Assembly (NCBI RefSeq): GCF_021272185.1
Contig: NZ_JAJSEC010000014.1
Coordinates: 1 to 58,394, forward strand
From: Roseivivax sp. GX 12232
GTDB taxonomy: Bacteria; Pseudomonadota; Alphaproteobacteria; Rhodobacterales; Rhodobacteraceae
Direction of reading: 5' to 3'
Length of the DNA: 58,394 nucleotides
Below, one piece after another: positions 51,767 to 58,394 of the stretch (the first letter of the stretch is position 1; every line of letters starts with the position of its first letter). Made by a program: the position numbers and the translations under genes. The notes below the pieces were generated by a model. The model did not search any database. It had not been told where the DNA came from and worked only from the letters and a program-made list of their open reading frames with translations.

Positions 51767-52354
51767 TCAGGCGGCGGCGAGCCGGCGGACCATGGCCCAG
51801 TAGAGCTCCTCGACCTCGGCCAGGCTCAGCCGCCCGCCGTCGCGATACCAGGTGTTCACCTGGGTCAGCATGCCGATCACCGCGAAGGCGGCGATGCGGG
51901 CGTCCTCGATACCGAAGACCCCGGCCTCGCGGCCCTCGCGCAGGATCTCGACCAGCGCTCCCTCGTAGCTGCGGCGCAGCTCCTCGATCTCGGCGAAATG
52001 CGCGGGCGTGAGGTTGCGCAGCTCCATGTAGGAAATGAAGACCGCCTGCGGCCGCTCGGAGTTGTAGCGGATGTGGAAGCGGGTGAAGGCCTCGAGCCGT
52101 CCCAGCGGATCGGCGGGTTTCGGCCAGTCGTGATAGGCCGCCAGCAGGTCCTCCATATGGGTCTTCAGAAGCGAATAGAGCAGCGTCTGCTTGTCCGGCG
52201 TGTAGTTGTAGAGCGCGCCGGCTTGCACGCCGACCCGCGAGGCGATGCGGCGCATGGAGACGGCGGCGAATCCCTCCTTGGCGAAGAGATCCAGCGCCGC
52301 GCGTTCCACGCGCGGGCCGGTGATGTCGGAATGCGATCCTCGGGTGCGGGCCAT
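51767..52354 (-). CDS. TetR family regulator
   Basis: A protein of 195 residues with an N-terminal helix-turn-helix (LDLFAKEGFAAVSMRRIASR near 20-39, then VQAGALYNYTPDKQTLL, the TetR signature) and a helical ligand domain. It should repress a target in response to a small hydrophobic ligand. Candidate targets are the divergent lipoprotein gene at 52462 or its own promoter. The 108-base gap between them would hold an operator. It ends 3 bases from the cytochrome stop, tail to tail. Confidence 0.9.
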   Translation of the reverse strand: MARTRGSHSDITGPRVERAALDLFAKEGFAAVSMRRIASRVGVQAGALYNYTPDKQTLLYSLLKTHMEDLLAAYHDWPKPADPLGRLEAFTRFHIRYNSERPQAVFISYMELRNLTPAHFAEIEELRRSYEGALVEILREGREAGVFGIEDARIAAFAVIGMLTQVNTWYRDGGRLSLAEVEELYWAMVRRLAAA

Positions 52355-52461
52355 GGGCGGCAGAGTGATATGAACGGATGTTCAGATCAAGCGGCTTCGT
52401 CCTTGCCAAGGGGCAGGGGGTCGGGCAAGACAAAGGGAGCTTCGCACCGCAAGGAGAGCGG

Positions 52462-52746
52462 ATGACCCGCGCGCTAGCCCTTCTGGCCTGCACGGCGCTG
52501 CTGGCCTGCACCGAGTTTCCCGAGCTCGACGCCACGGCGACGCCGGGGGTGGCCGAGGCCGACTACCCGCGTCTTCTGCCGCTCGACGAGATCCTGAGGG
52601 GCGCGCCGCCGCGCGCCACGCCGGACATGCGGGCGAGCCTGGTGTCTCGGGCGGCCGGCCTCCGGGCCCGGGCGGCGGTGCTGCAGGGGCCGGTGATCGA
52701 CGCCGAGACCCGGGCGCGCATGGCGCGCGGGGTCGCGCGGCCATAG
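52462..52746 (+). CDS. Small hypothetical lipoprotein
   Basis: A protein of 94 residues with a lipoprotein signal (lipobox LLAC, Cys16). The short mature part is rich in Ala and Arg and has EADYPRLLPLDEILRGAP near 34-51. The start at 52462 follows AAGGAGAG. The family is not recognised beyond similarity to small alphaproteobacterial lipoproteins I recall only vaguely. It is divergent from the TetR gene. Confidence 0.7.
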   Translation: MTRALALLACTALLACTEFPELDATATPGVAEADYPRLLPLDEILRGAPPRATPDMRASLVSRAAGLRARAAVLQGPVIDAETRARMARGVARP

Positions 52747-53105
52747 GGCGGGCGCGGGCGGCTTTGCCGGACGCAAGTGGCCGAAGCCTGGACCTGCGCA
52801 AACCTGGTGGCGAGATTTCCACGGCACCACGGCACCACGGCACCACGGCACCACGGCACCACGGCACCACAGCAAACGCGGCTGAAGGCCATGCTAACAA
52901 CCGCCGCCATTGAAAGCGCCGAGGGCAGGGGCCTCCGCCCGTCCCGCAGCACCTCCGCCCAACCGTCCCCCGCGCCCAACATCCCGGCACATAAACCACG
53001 CCGCGCCCGCCCGCGTCCCGACAGGGCGCGAGCCCGCGTTGCAGCCCGGCGCCGGACGGGCTAGAGGGGCTCTCGACAGATCACCGCCGGAAGGAGCGCC
53101 CTCTC
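52747..53105. other. Intergenic region before hom
   Basis: 359 bases without a gene, holding the octamer tandem repeat at 52819-52870 and a C-rich stretch. The hom promoter and GGAAGGAG ribosome site lie at the right end. Confidence 0.6.
52819..52870. repeat. Tandem octamer repeat, 6.5 copies
   Basis: GGCACCAC repeated six times without error (52823-52870), preceded by half a copy. Such perfect short repeats change length by slippage. It lies 236 bases before hom and 73 after the lipoprotein stop, and is not part of a gene I can support. Confidence 0.93.
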
Positions 53106-54392
53106 ATGTCTGATCCCCTGCGCCTCGGTATTGCAGGTCTCGGCACCGTCGGGGCGGGTGTGGTGAAGATCGTGCGGCAGAAGGCCAACCTCCTGGCCAC
53201 CCGCACCGGCCGCCCCATCGAGATCGTCGCCGTCTCGGCGCGCAACCGCGACAAGGACCGCGGCGTCCGGCTCTCCGATTACGACTGGGTCGACGACCCG
53301 GTGGCCCTGGCCAAGCGCGACGATGTCGACGTGCTGGTCGAGCTCATGGGCGGCTCGGACGGCCCCGCCAAGGCCGCGACCGAGGCGGCGCTGGCCGCCG
53401 GCAAGGACGTGGTCACCGCCAACAAGGCCATGCTCGCCCATCACGGCCAGCGGCTCGCCAGCCTCGCTGAGGAAAACGACGCCGTCCTGCGCTTCGAGGC
53501 GGCGGTCGCGGGCGGCATCCCGGTCATCAAGGCGCTGACCGAGGGGCTTTCGGGCAACGAGATCACCCGCGTCATGGGCGTGATGAACGGCACCTGCAAT
53601 TACATCCTGACGCGGATGGAATCGGCGGGGCTGAGCTACCGCGAGGCCTTCGACGAGGCCCATGACCTGGGCTACCTCGAGGCCGATCCCGAGCTCGACG
53701 TGGGCGGCATCGACGCCGGCCACAAGCTCGCGCTTCTGGCCTCCATCGCCTATGGCACCCAGGTCGCCTTCTCCGGCGTCACCATGGAGGGCATCGGCAA
53801 GGTCTCGATCGACGACATCCGCCAGGCCGCCGACATGGGCTACAAGATCAAGCTCCTGGGCGTGGCGCGGATGACCGGCCGCGGGCTCGAGCAGCGCATG
53901 ACGCCCTGCCTCGTGCCGCAGACCTCGCCGCTGGGCCAGCTCGAGGGCGGCACCAACATGGTGGTGATCGAAGGCGACATGGTCGGGCAGATCACCCTGC
54001 GCGGCCCCGGCGCCGGCGAGGGGCCGACCGCCTCGGCGGTCATGGGCGACGTCATGGACATCGCGCGCGGGCTGCGCATCCCGACCTTCGGCAAGCCCGC
54101 GAGCGCGCTGATCGAGGCGCAGCCCGCCAAGATGGTGACGCCCGCGCCCTATTACCTGCGGATGCGGCTACTCGACAAACCCGGCGCGCTGGCGAAGATC
54201 GCCACGGCCCTGGGCGAGGCGGGCATCTCGATCAACCGGATGCGCCAGTACGACCATTCCTCGGACACCGCGCCGGTGCTGATCGTCACCCATAAGACCA
54301 CCCGCGACGCGCTCGACCGCGCGATCGGCGCCATGAGCACCACCGGCGTCCTGTCGAGCGACCCGGTCGCCCTGCGCATCGAGCAGGTCTGA
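53106..54392 (+). CDS. hom: Homoserine dehydrogenase
   Basis: A protein of 428 residues that reduces aspartate semialdehyde to homoserine, the branch to threonine and methionine. It has the NAD(P) motif LGIAGLGTVGAGVVKIV at 6-22, the homoserine dehydrogenase signature EAAVAGGIPVIKALTEGLSG near 138-157, and a C-terminal ACT domain (about 350-428) for feedback by threonine. GGAAGGAG precedes the start. It begins the hom-NUDIX-glpX-recJ block typical of Rhodobacterales. Confidence 0.96.
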   Translation: MSDPLRLGIAGLGTVGAGVVKIVRQKANLLATRTGRPIEIVAVSARNRDKDRGVRLSDYDWVDDPVALAKRDDVDVLVELMGGSDGPAKAATEAALAAGKDVVTANKAMLAHHGQRLASLAEENDAVLRFEAAVAGGIPVIKALTEGLSGNEITRVMGVMNGTCNYILTRMESAGLSYREAFDEAHDLGYLEADPELDVGGIDAGHKLALLASIAYGTQVAFSGVTMEGIGKVSIDDIRQAADMGYKIKLLGVARMTGRGLEQRMTPCLVPQTSPLGQLEGGTNMVVIEGDMVGQITLRGPGAGEGPTASAVMGDVMDIARGLRIPTFGKPASALIEAQPAKMVTPAPYYLRMRLLDKPGALAKIATALGEAGISINRMRQYDHSSDTAPVLIVTHKTTRDALDRAIGAMSTTGVLSSDPVALRIEQV

Positions 54393-54395
54393 GCG

Positions 54396-54821
54396 ATGAT
54401 CGAGGCGTCCCTCGCGGTGGTGATCCGCGATGGGCGCGTCCTCCTGGTCCGCCGCGGGCACCGGCCCGACGCCGGGCTCTGGGGCTTTCCCGGCGGCAAG
54501 CGCGAGCGGGGTGAAACCGCCCTCGACTGCGCGCTGCGCGAACTTCACGAGGAAACGGGTCTCACGGCGACCGACGGCCAGCGCCTGGGCGCGCTGGAGA
54601 TTTCCCGCGCCGGGCGCGACTACCGTCTCGACGCCTGGGCCTGCCCAAAGGCCGCGGGCCGCGCCAGCCCCGCCGATGACGCCGAAGAGGCCGCCTGGTT
54701 CCCCATCGCCCGGGTCATCGCCGGGGCCCTTTTGATGAGCGCCGATGTCGACCGGCTGACCCTCCGGGCGGCACATCTCGGCCTTGTCGCGCGCCCGGGG
54801 GCCCAGACGCGCTTGCGGTGA
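54396..54821 (+). CDS. NUDIX hydrolase
   Basis: A protein of 141 residues with an intact Nudix box (GGKRERGETALDCALRELHE continuing ETGL, about 30-53) that binds magnesium and cleaves nucleoside diphosphates linked to another group. It starts 3 bases after hom and so is in the same operon. ADP-ribose or a damaged nucleotide is a plausible substrate. It is absent from the same spot in some relatives as far as I recall, so it may be a later insertion into the hom-glpX pair. Confidence 0.9.
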   Translation: MIEASLAVVIRDGRVLLVRRGHRPDAGLWGFPGGKRERGETALDCALRELHEETGLTATDGQRLGALEISRAGRDYRLDAWACPKAAGRASPADDAEEAAWFPIARVIAGALLMSADVDRLTLRAAHLGLVARPGAQTRLR

Positions 54822-54880
54822 GCCGCGGCCCCTTGCTAGGAGAGGGCACAACATATTGCCCGAGGATTGGAGCTTTCCGC

Positions 54881-55846
54881 ATGAGCGCGCCCAAGGATTT
54901 CAATGACCGTATGCTGTCCCTGGGCCTGGCCCGGGTCGCCGAACAGGCTGCCATCGCCTCGGCCGACTATATCGGCCGGGGGGACGAGAAGGCCGCCGAC
55001 CAGGCCGCGGTCAACGCCATGCGCGAGCAGCTCAACAAGCTCGACATCCGCGGCACCGTGGTGATCGGCGAAGGCGAGCGCGACGAGGCGCCGATGCTCT
55101 ACATTGGCGAGGAGGTCGGCGCCGGCCACGGCCCCGAGGTGGACATCGCGCTGGACCCGCTCGAGGGCACGACGCTCACCGCCAAGGACATGCCCAACGC
55201 CCTGACCGTGATCGCCATGGGCCCGCGCGGCACCATGCTGCACGCCCCCGACGTCTACATGGACAAGCTCGCCATCGGCCCGGGCTACCCCGAGGGCGTG
55301 GTCACCCTGGAGATGTCGCCCAAGGAGCGGGTGGCGGCGCTGGCCAAGGCCAAGGGCTGCCGCGAGGACGAGGTGACGGTCTGCATTCTCGAACGCCCCC
55401 GCCACGAGGAGATGATCGCCGAGGTCCGCGCCACCGGCGCCGCGATCCGGCTGATCACCGACGGCGATGTCGCGGGCGTCATGCATACCGCCGACCCGGT
55501 GACCACCGGCATCGACATGTACATGGGCTCGGGCGGCGCGCCCGAGGGCGTGCTGGCGGCCTCGGCGCTGAAATGCATGGGCGGCCAGATCTACGGCCGG
55601 CTGCTCTTCCGCAACGACGACGAGCGCAAGCGCGCCGAGAAGGCGGGGATCACCGATCTCGACCGGGTCTATACCCGCGACGACATGGTGACCGACAACG
55701 TGATCTTTGCGGCGACCGGCGTGACCTCGGGCTCGCTCTTGCCGGGGATCAAGCGCGAGGTCGGCTATCTGACCACCGAGACCATCCTGATGCGCTCCAA
55801 GACCGGCTCGGTCCGGCGCATGGTCTACCGCAACCCGACGCGGTGA
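54881..55846 (+). CDS. glpX: Fructose-1,6-bisphosphatase class II
   Basis: GlpX, 321 residues, removes the 1-phosphate of fructose-1,6-bisphosphate in gluconeogenesis. The metal and phosphate loop is VDIALDPLEGTTLTAKDMPN near 89-108, with GEGERDEAPML near 62. Length is normal. The start at 54881 is favoured because homology begins there (MSAPKDFNDRML); the in-frame ATG at 54818 falls inside the NUDIX gene. In some relatives the enzyme also handles sedoheptulose-1,7-bisphosphate. Confidence 0.95.
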   Translation: MSAPKDFNDRMLSLGLARVAEQAAIASADYIGRGDEKAADQAAVNAMREQLNKLDIRGTVVIGEGERDEAPMLYIGEEVGAGHGPEVDIALDPLEGTTLTAKDMPNALTVIAMGPRGTMLHAPDVYMDKLAIGPGYPEGVVTLEMSPKERVAALAKAKGCREDEVTVCILERPRHEEMIAEVRATGAAIRLITDGDVAGVMHTADPVTTGIDMYMGSGGAPEGVLAASALKCMGGQIYGRLLFRNDDERKRAEKAGITDLDRVYTRDDMVTDNVIFAATGVTSGSLLPGIKREVGYLTTETILMRSKTGSVRRMVYRNPTR

Positions 55847-55917
55847 GCCCCTCGGGCGGCGGGGCCCGGTCTCCGCTGCCTCTCCCGGGACAAGCGTGAA
55901 GAAGAAGGGCAGGGCGG

Positions 55918-57672
55918 TTGAGTTTCCTCGGCATCGAGCAGTCGCTGACGGGCCGGCGCTGGGTCGGACCCGCGCCCGAGGTGCAGCGCCAGGCCGAGGC
56001 CCTGGCCCAGGACACCGGGCTTGCGCCCGCGCTCTGCGGCACCCTGGCCCGGCTCGGCGTGACCCCGGGCGCGGCGGAAGCCTTCCTCGAGCCCCGGCTG
56101 CGCGACCTGCTGCCCGATCCCCGCAGCCTGCGCGACATGGAGCGCGCCGCCGCCCGGCTGCTCACTGCCGTCTCCCGCCGCGAGCGGATCGCCATCTTCG
56201 CCGATTACGACGTGGACGGCGGCGCCTCGGCGGCGCTGCTGATCGACTGGCTGCGGCAGATGGGGCGGCAGGCCACGCTCTATATCCCCGACCGCATCGA
56301 CGAGGGCTACGGCCCCAATGATGCCGCCATGGCCGAGCTGGCCGCGGGCCATGACCTGATCGTCTGCGTCGACTGCGGCACCCTCAGCCACGGGCCCATC
56401 GCGGCCGCGCGCGGGGCGGATGTGGTGGTGCTCGATCACCACCTGGCCGGCGAGACCCTGCCCGAGGCCCATGCGCTGGTGAACCCCAACCGCCAGGACG
56501 AGGACGGCGCGCTGGCTCATCTCTGTGCCGCCGCCGTGGTCTTCCTGATGCTGGTCGAATGCGGGCGGCAGCTGCGCGAGGCGGGCGCGGGCGGGCCGGA
56601 CCTCATGCAGATGCTCGACCTCGTGGCGCTGGCGACCGTGGCCGATGTTGCGCCCCTGCGCGGGGTGAACCGGGCGTTGGTGCGCCAGGGCCTTGCCGTC
56701 ATGGCCCGGCGCGGGCGTCCGGGGCTGGTGGCCCTGGCCGATGTCTCGCGGCTCGAGACCGCGCCGAGCGCCCATCACCTGGGCTTCGTTTTGGGCCCGC
56801 GGGTCAACGCCGGGGGGCGCATCGGGGCCGCCGATCTCGGCGCGCGGCTTCTGGCGACGGAAGATCCGCACGAGGCCGCGGCGATAGCCGAGAAGCTCGA
56901 CCTTCTCAACACTGAGCGCCGCGAGATCGAGGGCGAGGTCCGCGCCGCGGCGCTCGACCAGGCCGAGGCCCGGGGCCTCGACGCGCCGCTGGTCTGGGCG
57001 GCCGGCGCGGGCTGGCATCCGGGCGTCGTGGGCATCGTCGCCTCGCGCCTCAAGGAGATGACCAACCGCCCCTCCGTGGTGATCGGTCTCGACGGCGACG
57101 AGGGCAAGGGCTCGGGCCGCTCGGTCGCGGGCGTCGATCTTGGTGCGGCGGTGCAGCGGCTGGCCTCCGAGGGGCTCCTGCTGAAAGGCGGGGGCCACAA
57201 GATGGCGGCCGGGCTGACCGTGGCGAAGGATCAGCTCGAACCGGCCATGGCGCGGCTCGCGGAACTTCTGGCTAAGCAGGGCGCGGGGCAGGGCGGCGCC
57301 GCCGACCTGGCGCTCGACGGTCTGCTGATGTGCGGCGCGGCCAACCCCGAGCTGATCGAGGCGGTGGAGCGCGCCGGCCCCTTCGGCGCGGGCGCCCCGG
57401 CGCCGCGCTACGTCTTTCCCGACGCGCAGATCCTGTTCGCCAAGGAGGTCGGCACCGGCCACCTCAAGCTGACCTTCGGCGACGGGCTCGGCGCGCGCAT
57501 CGACGCCATCGCCTTCGGGGCCTTCGACGGCCCGCTCGGCCAGGCGCTGAAGGACCACAGGGGGCAGCGCTTCCACCTCGCAGGGCGGCTCGAGATCAAC
57601 GAATTCCGCGGCCGCCGCAACGTGCAGCTGCGCCTCGAGGATGCCGCGACGCCGGTCGACAAAAATTCCTGA
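55918..57672 (+). CDS. recJ: Single-strand DNA exonuclease RecJ
   Basis: A 5'-3' single-strand exonuclease of 584 residues for recombination and mismatch repair. DHH-family motifs are visible: FADYDVDGGASAALL near 99-113, VCVDCGT near 152, VVVLDHHLAGETL near 170, and the DHHA1 motif GGGHKMAAG near 423. A C-terminal OB fold ends in EINEFRGRRNVQLRLED. Translation seems to start at TTG (55918), with an AGGGCAGGG stretch before it, because the family N-terminus SFLGIEQSLTGRRWVGP begins right there. It closes the hom block and is followed by two tRNA-Glu genes. Confidence 0.94.
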   Translation: MSFLGIEQSLTGRRWVGPAPEVQRQAEALAQDTGLAPALCGTLARLGVTPGAAEAFLEPRLRDLLPDPRSLRDMERAAARLLTAVSRRERIAIFADYDVDGGASAALLIDWLRQMGRQATLYIPDRIDEGYGPNDAAMAELAAGHDLIVCVDCGTLSHGPIAAARGADVVVLDHHLAGETLPEAHALVNPNRQDEDGALAHLCAAAVVFLMLVECGRQLREAGAGGPDLMQMLDLVALATVADVAPLRGVNRALVRQGLAVMARRGRPGLVALADVSRLETAPSAHHLGFVLGPRVNAGGRIGAADLGARLLATEDPHEAAAIAEKLDLLNTERREIEGEVRAAALDQAEARGLDAPLVWAAGAGWHPGVVGIVASRLKEMTNRPSVVIGLDGDEGKGSGRSVAGVDLGAAVQRLASEGLLLKGGGHKMAAGLTVAKDQLEPAMARLAELLAKQGAGQGGAADLALDGLLMCGAANPELIEAVERAGPFGAGAPAPRYVFPDAQILFAKEVGTGHLKLTFGDGLGARIDAIAFGAFDGPLGQALKDHRGQRFHLAGRLEINEFRGRRNVQLRLEDAATPVDKNS

Positions 57673-57728
57673 AAATCCCTCTTGCAGGGGCGCGCCGCTT
57701 TTTCTAAACACCGCCCACGCCACGGCAT

Positions 57729-57803
57729 GGCCCGTTCGTCTATCGGTTAGGACGCCAGGTTTTCAACCTGGAAAGAGGGGTTCGATTCCCCTACGGGCTG
57801 CCA
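57729..57803 (+). tRNA. tRNA-Glu (anticodon TTC), copy 1
   Basis: A 75-base cloverleaf with acceptor GGCCCGT/ACGGGCT, anticodon loop TTTTCAA, T arm AGGGG-TTCGATT-CCCCT and encoded CCA. It is identical to copy 2. Confidence 0.97.
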
Positions 57804-57908
57804 CCTTCCCGCGGTGATCCTCGGGCCTTCGGGCCGGTCGGATCGGGGAGGGGCGGCAAACCCGCTTGCCGCGGGCCGCGCGACGGTCTAGGTGGCGGGG
57901 CACAGGAC

Positions 57909-57983
57909 GGCCCGTTCGTCTATCGGTTAGGACGCCAGGTTTTCAACCTGGAAAGAGGGGTTCGATTCCCCTACGGGCTGCCA
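57909..57983 (+). tRNA. tRNA-Glu (anticodon TTC), copy 2
   Basis: Identical over all 75 bases to the copy at 57729, with 105 bases between them. A tandem duplication on the same strand, probably one transcript. Confidence 0.97.
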
Positions 57984-58394
57984 CTTCCTTCTTGTGACAT
58001 TGCGATGAGTGCCGCGCCGCGCCCCATGGGCGTTGGGCGCTGTTTGCGTGGCGGGCGCTTCGGGCTGTGGTCTGTGGCGCAGAGCCGGCGGGGCAGGGGG
58101 CTTTGCAGTGAATGGCCACCCCTTCGGGCCGCTCCGTCTTTCCTAAAGTAGTCACCCCTTCAGCGAGTCGCCTGTGCTCTTCTGCTAAGAGGGGCGTGCA
58201 CCCCTCTCTTCGCAGGGTCGGGCAGGGCCCAAGACGCCCCGAAGGGTAGGGCGCCCGCAGATCCCCAGGCCGTGACTCGCCGCGCCCACCGCCGGGAACC
58301 GCACTCCCCAGTCCAGCAAAGCCCCCAAACCCAGCTCCCGCCAAGCTACCACCCGCGAAAAATGCCCCATGCGCAGGCCCTTGGCGGAAATCCG
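57984..58394. other. Intergenic tail, no gene supported
   Basis: 411 bases to the window end without a supported gene. A perfect 7-bp hairpin AGAGGGG/CCCCTCT lies at 58188-58207 around CGTGCA but has no T-run, so it is not a clear terminator. GC is high and the last 120 bases are C-rich on the plus strand. Confidence 0.55.

Noticed and set aside
52819-52870. Repeat array as a CRISPR
   Set aside because: The units are 8 bases and directly adjacent with no spacers, and no cas gene is nearby.
58188-58207. Hairpin as a terminator of the tRNA-Glu pair
   Set aside because: The stem is perfect but no T-run follows on either strand, and it lies more than 200 bases after the second tRNA.

Overview
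The window is high-GC bacterial chromosome. Gene families, gene order and intergenic style point to an alphaproteobacterium of the Rhodobacterales (Roseobacter/Rhodobacter group). Supporting signs are the hom-NUDIX-glpX-recJ block, the ATP-grasp/alpha-E/transglutaminase/Anbu block, TRAP transport genes, an M10 serralysin, RTX-type proteins, and many overlapping ATGA gene junctions. No rRNA operon, CRISPR array or complete prophage is visible.

Positions 1-5960 look unlike the rest. Gene density and GC are lower and most of the first 1.9 kb has no recognisable gene. There is an intact IS1595-type insertion sequence (1928-3144) with 25-bp inverted ends and a perfect 8-bp target duplication, then an orphan P-loop ATPase (3428-4879) and a GFA-type zinc protein. 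This stretch ends at the 3' side of a tRNA-Phe gene (5965-6039, minus strand), the usual boundary of an integrated genomic island, so I infer that the window begins inside such an island.

6.2-15.3 kb: selenium use for tRNA (mnmH, and a SelD fused to an FAD oxidoreductase). Next is a four-gene Anbu operon (circularly permuted ATP-grasp, alpha-E protein, transglutaminase, proteasome-like Anbu peptidase), followed by a secreted serralysin-like metalloprotease.

15.4-22.7 kb: a dTDP-rhamnose operon on the minus strand (rhamnosyltransferase-like gene, rfbB, rfbD, rfbA, with rfbC absent). It is followed on the plus strand by a ribbon-helix-helix protein, a VOC protein, and a Tat-exported two-subunit GMC dehydrogenase closed by a strong terminator and a tRNA-Cys.

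23.0-30.1 kb: one tightly overlapping minus-strand catabolic operon with TRAP transporter DctPQM, a molybdenum hydroxylase large subunit without its partners, an FAD monooxygenase, and an Asp/Glu-racemase-type protein lacking both expected cysteines. The set resembles a nicotinate-like aromatic pathway, but the substrate cannot be read from sequence.

30.2-43.8 kb: a YqjD/YqjE-like stress pair behind an EcfG-type promoter, an AI-2E permease, an isoaspartyl methyltransferase, a TolC, and a long disordered protein with PopZ-like ends. Then come efp, fructosamine kinase, ygfZ, an MsbA-like ABC exporter with a tyrosine phosphatase, a class V aminotransferase, and a 59-residue membrane protein.

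43.8-58.4 kb: a HisC-like aminotransferase, DUF1992, an NAD-binding protein, lolC/E-lolD, an RTX calcium-binding protein, a DUF3047 protein, and a small DMT permease. These are followed by a cytochrome c lipoprotein, a TetR regulator, hom-NUDIX-glpX-recJ, and two identical tandem tRNA-Glu genes. The most interesting items are the Anbu/serralysin block, the SelD fusion, the orphan island ATPase, the PopZ-like protein, and the catabolic operon with unusual catalytic positions.
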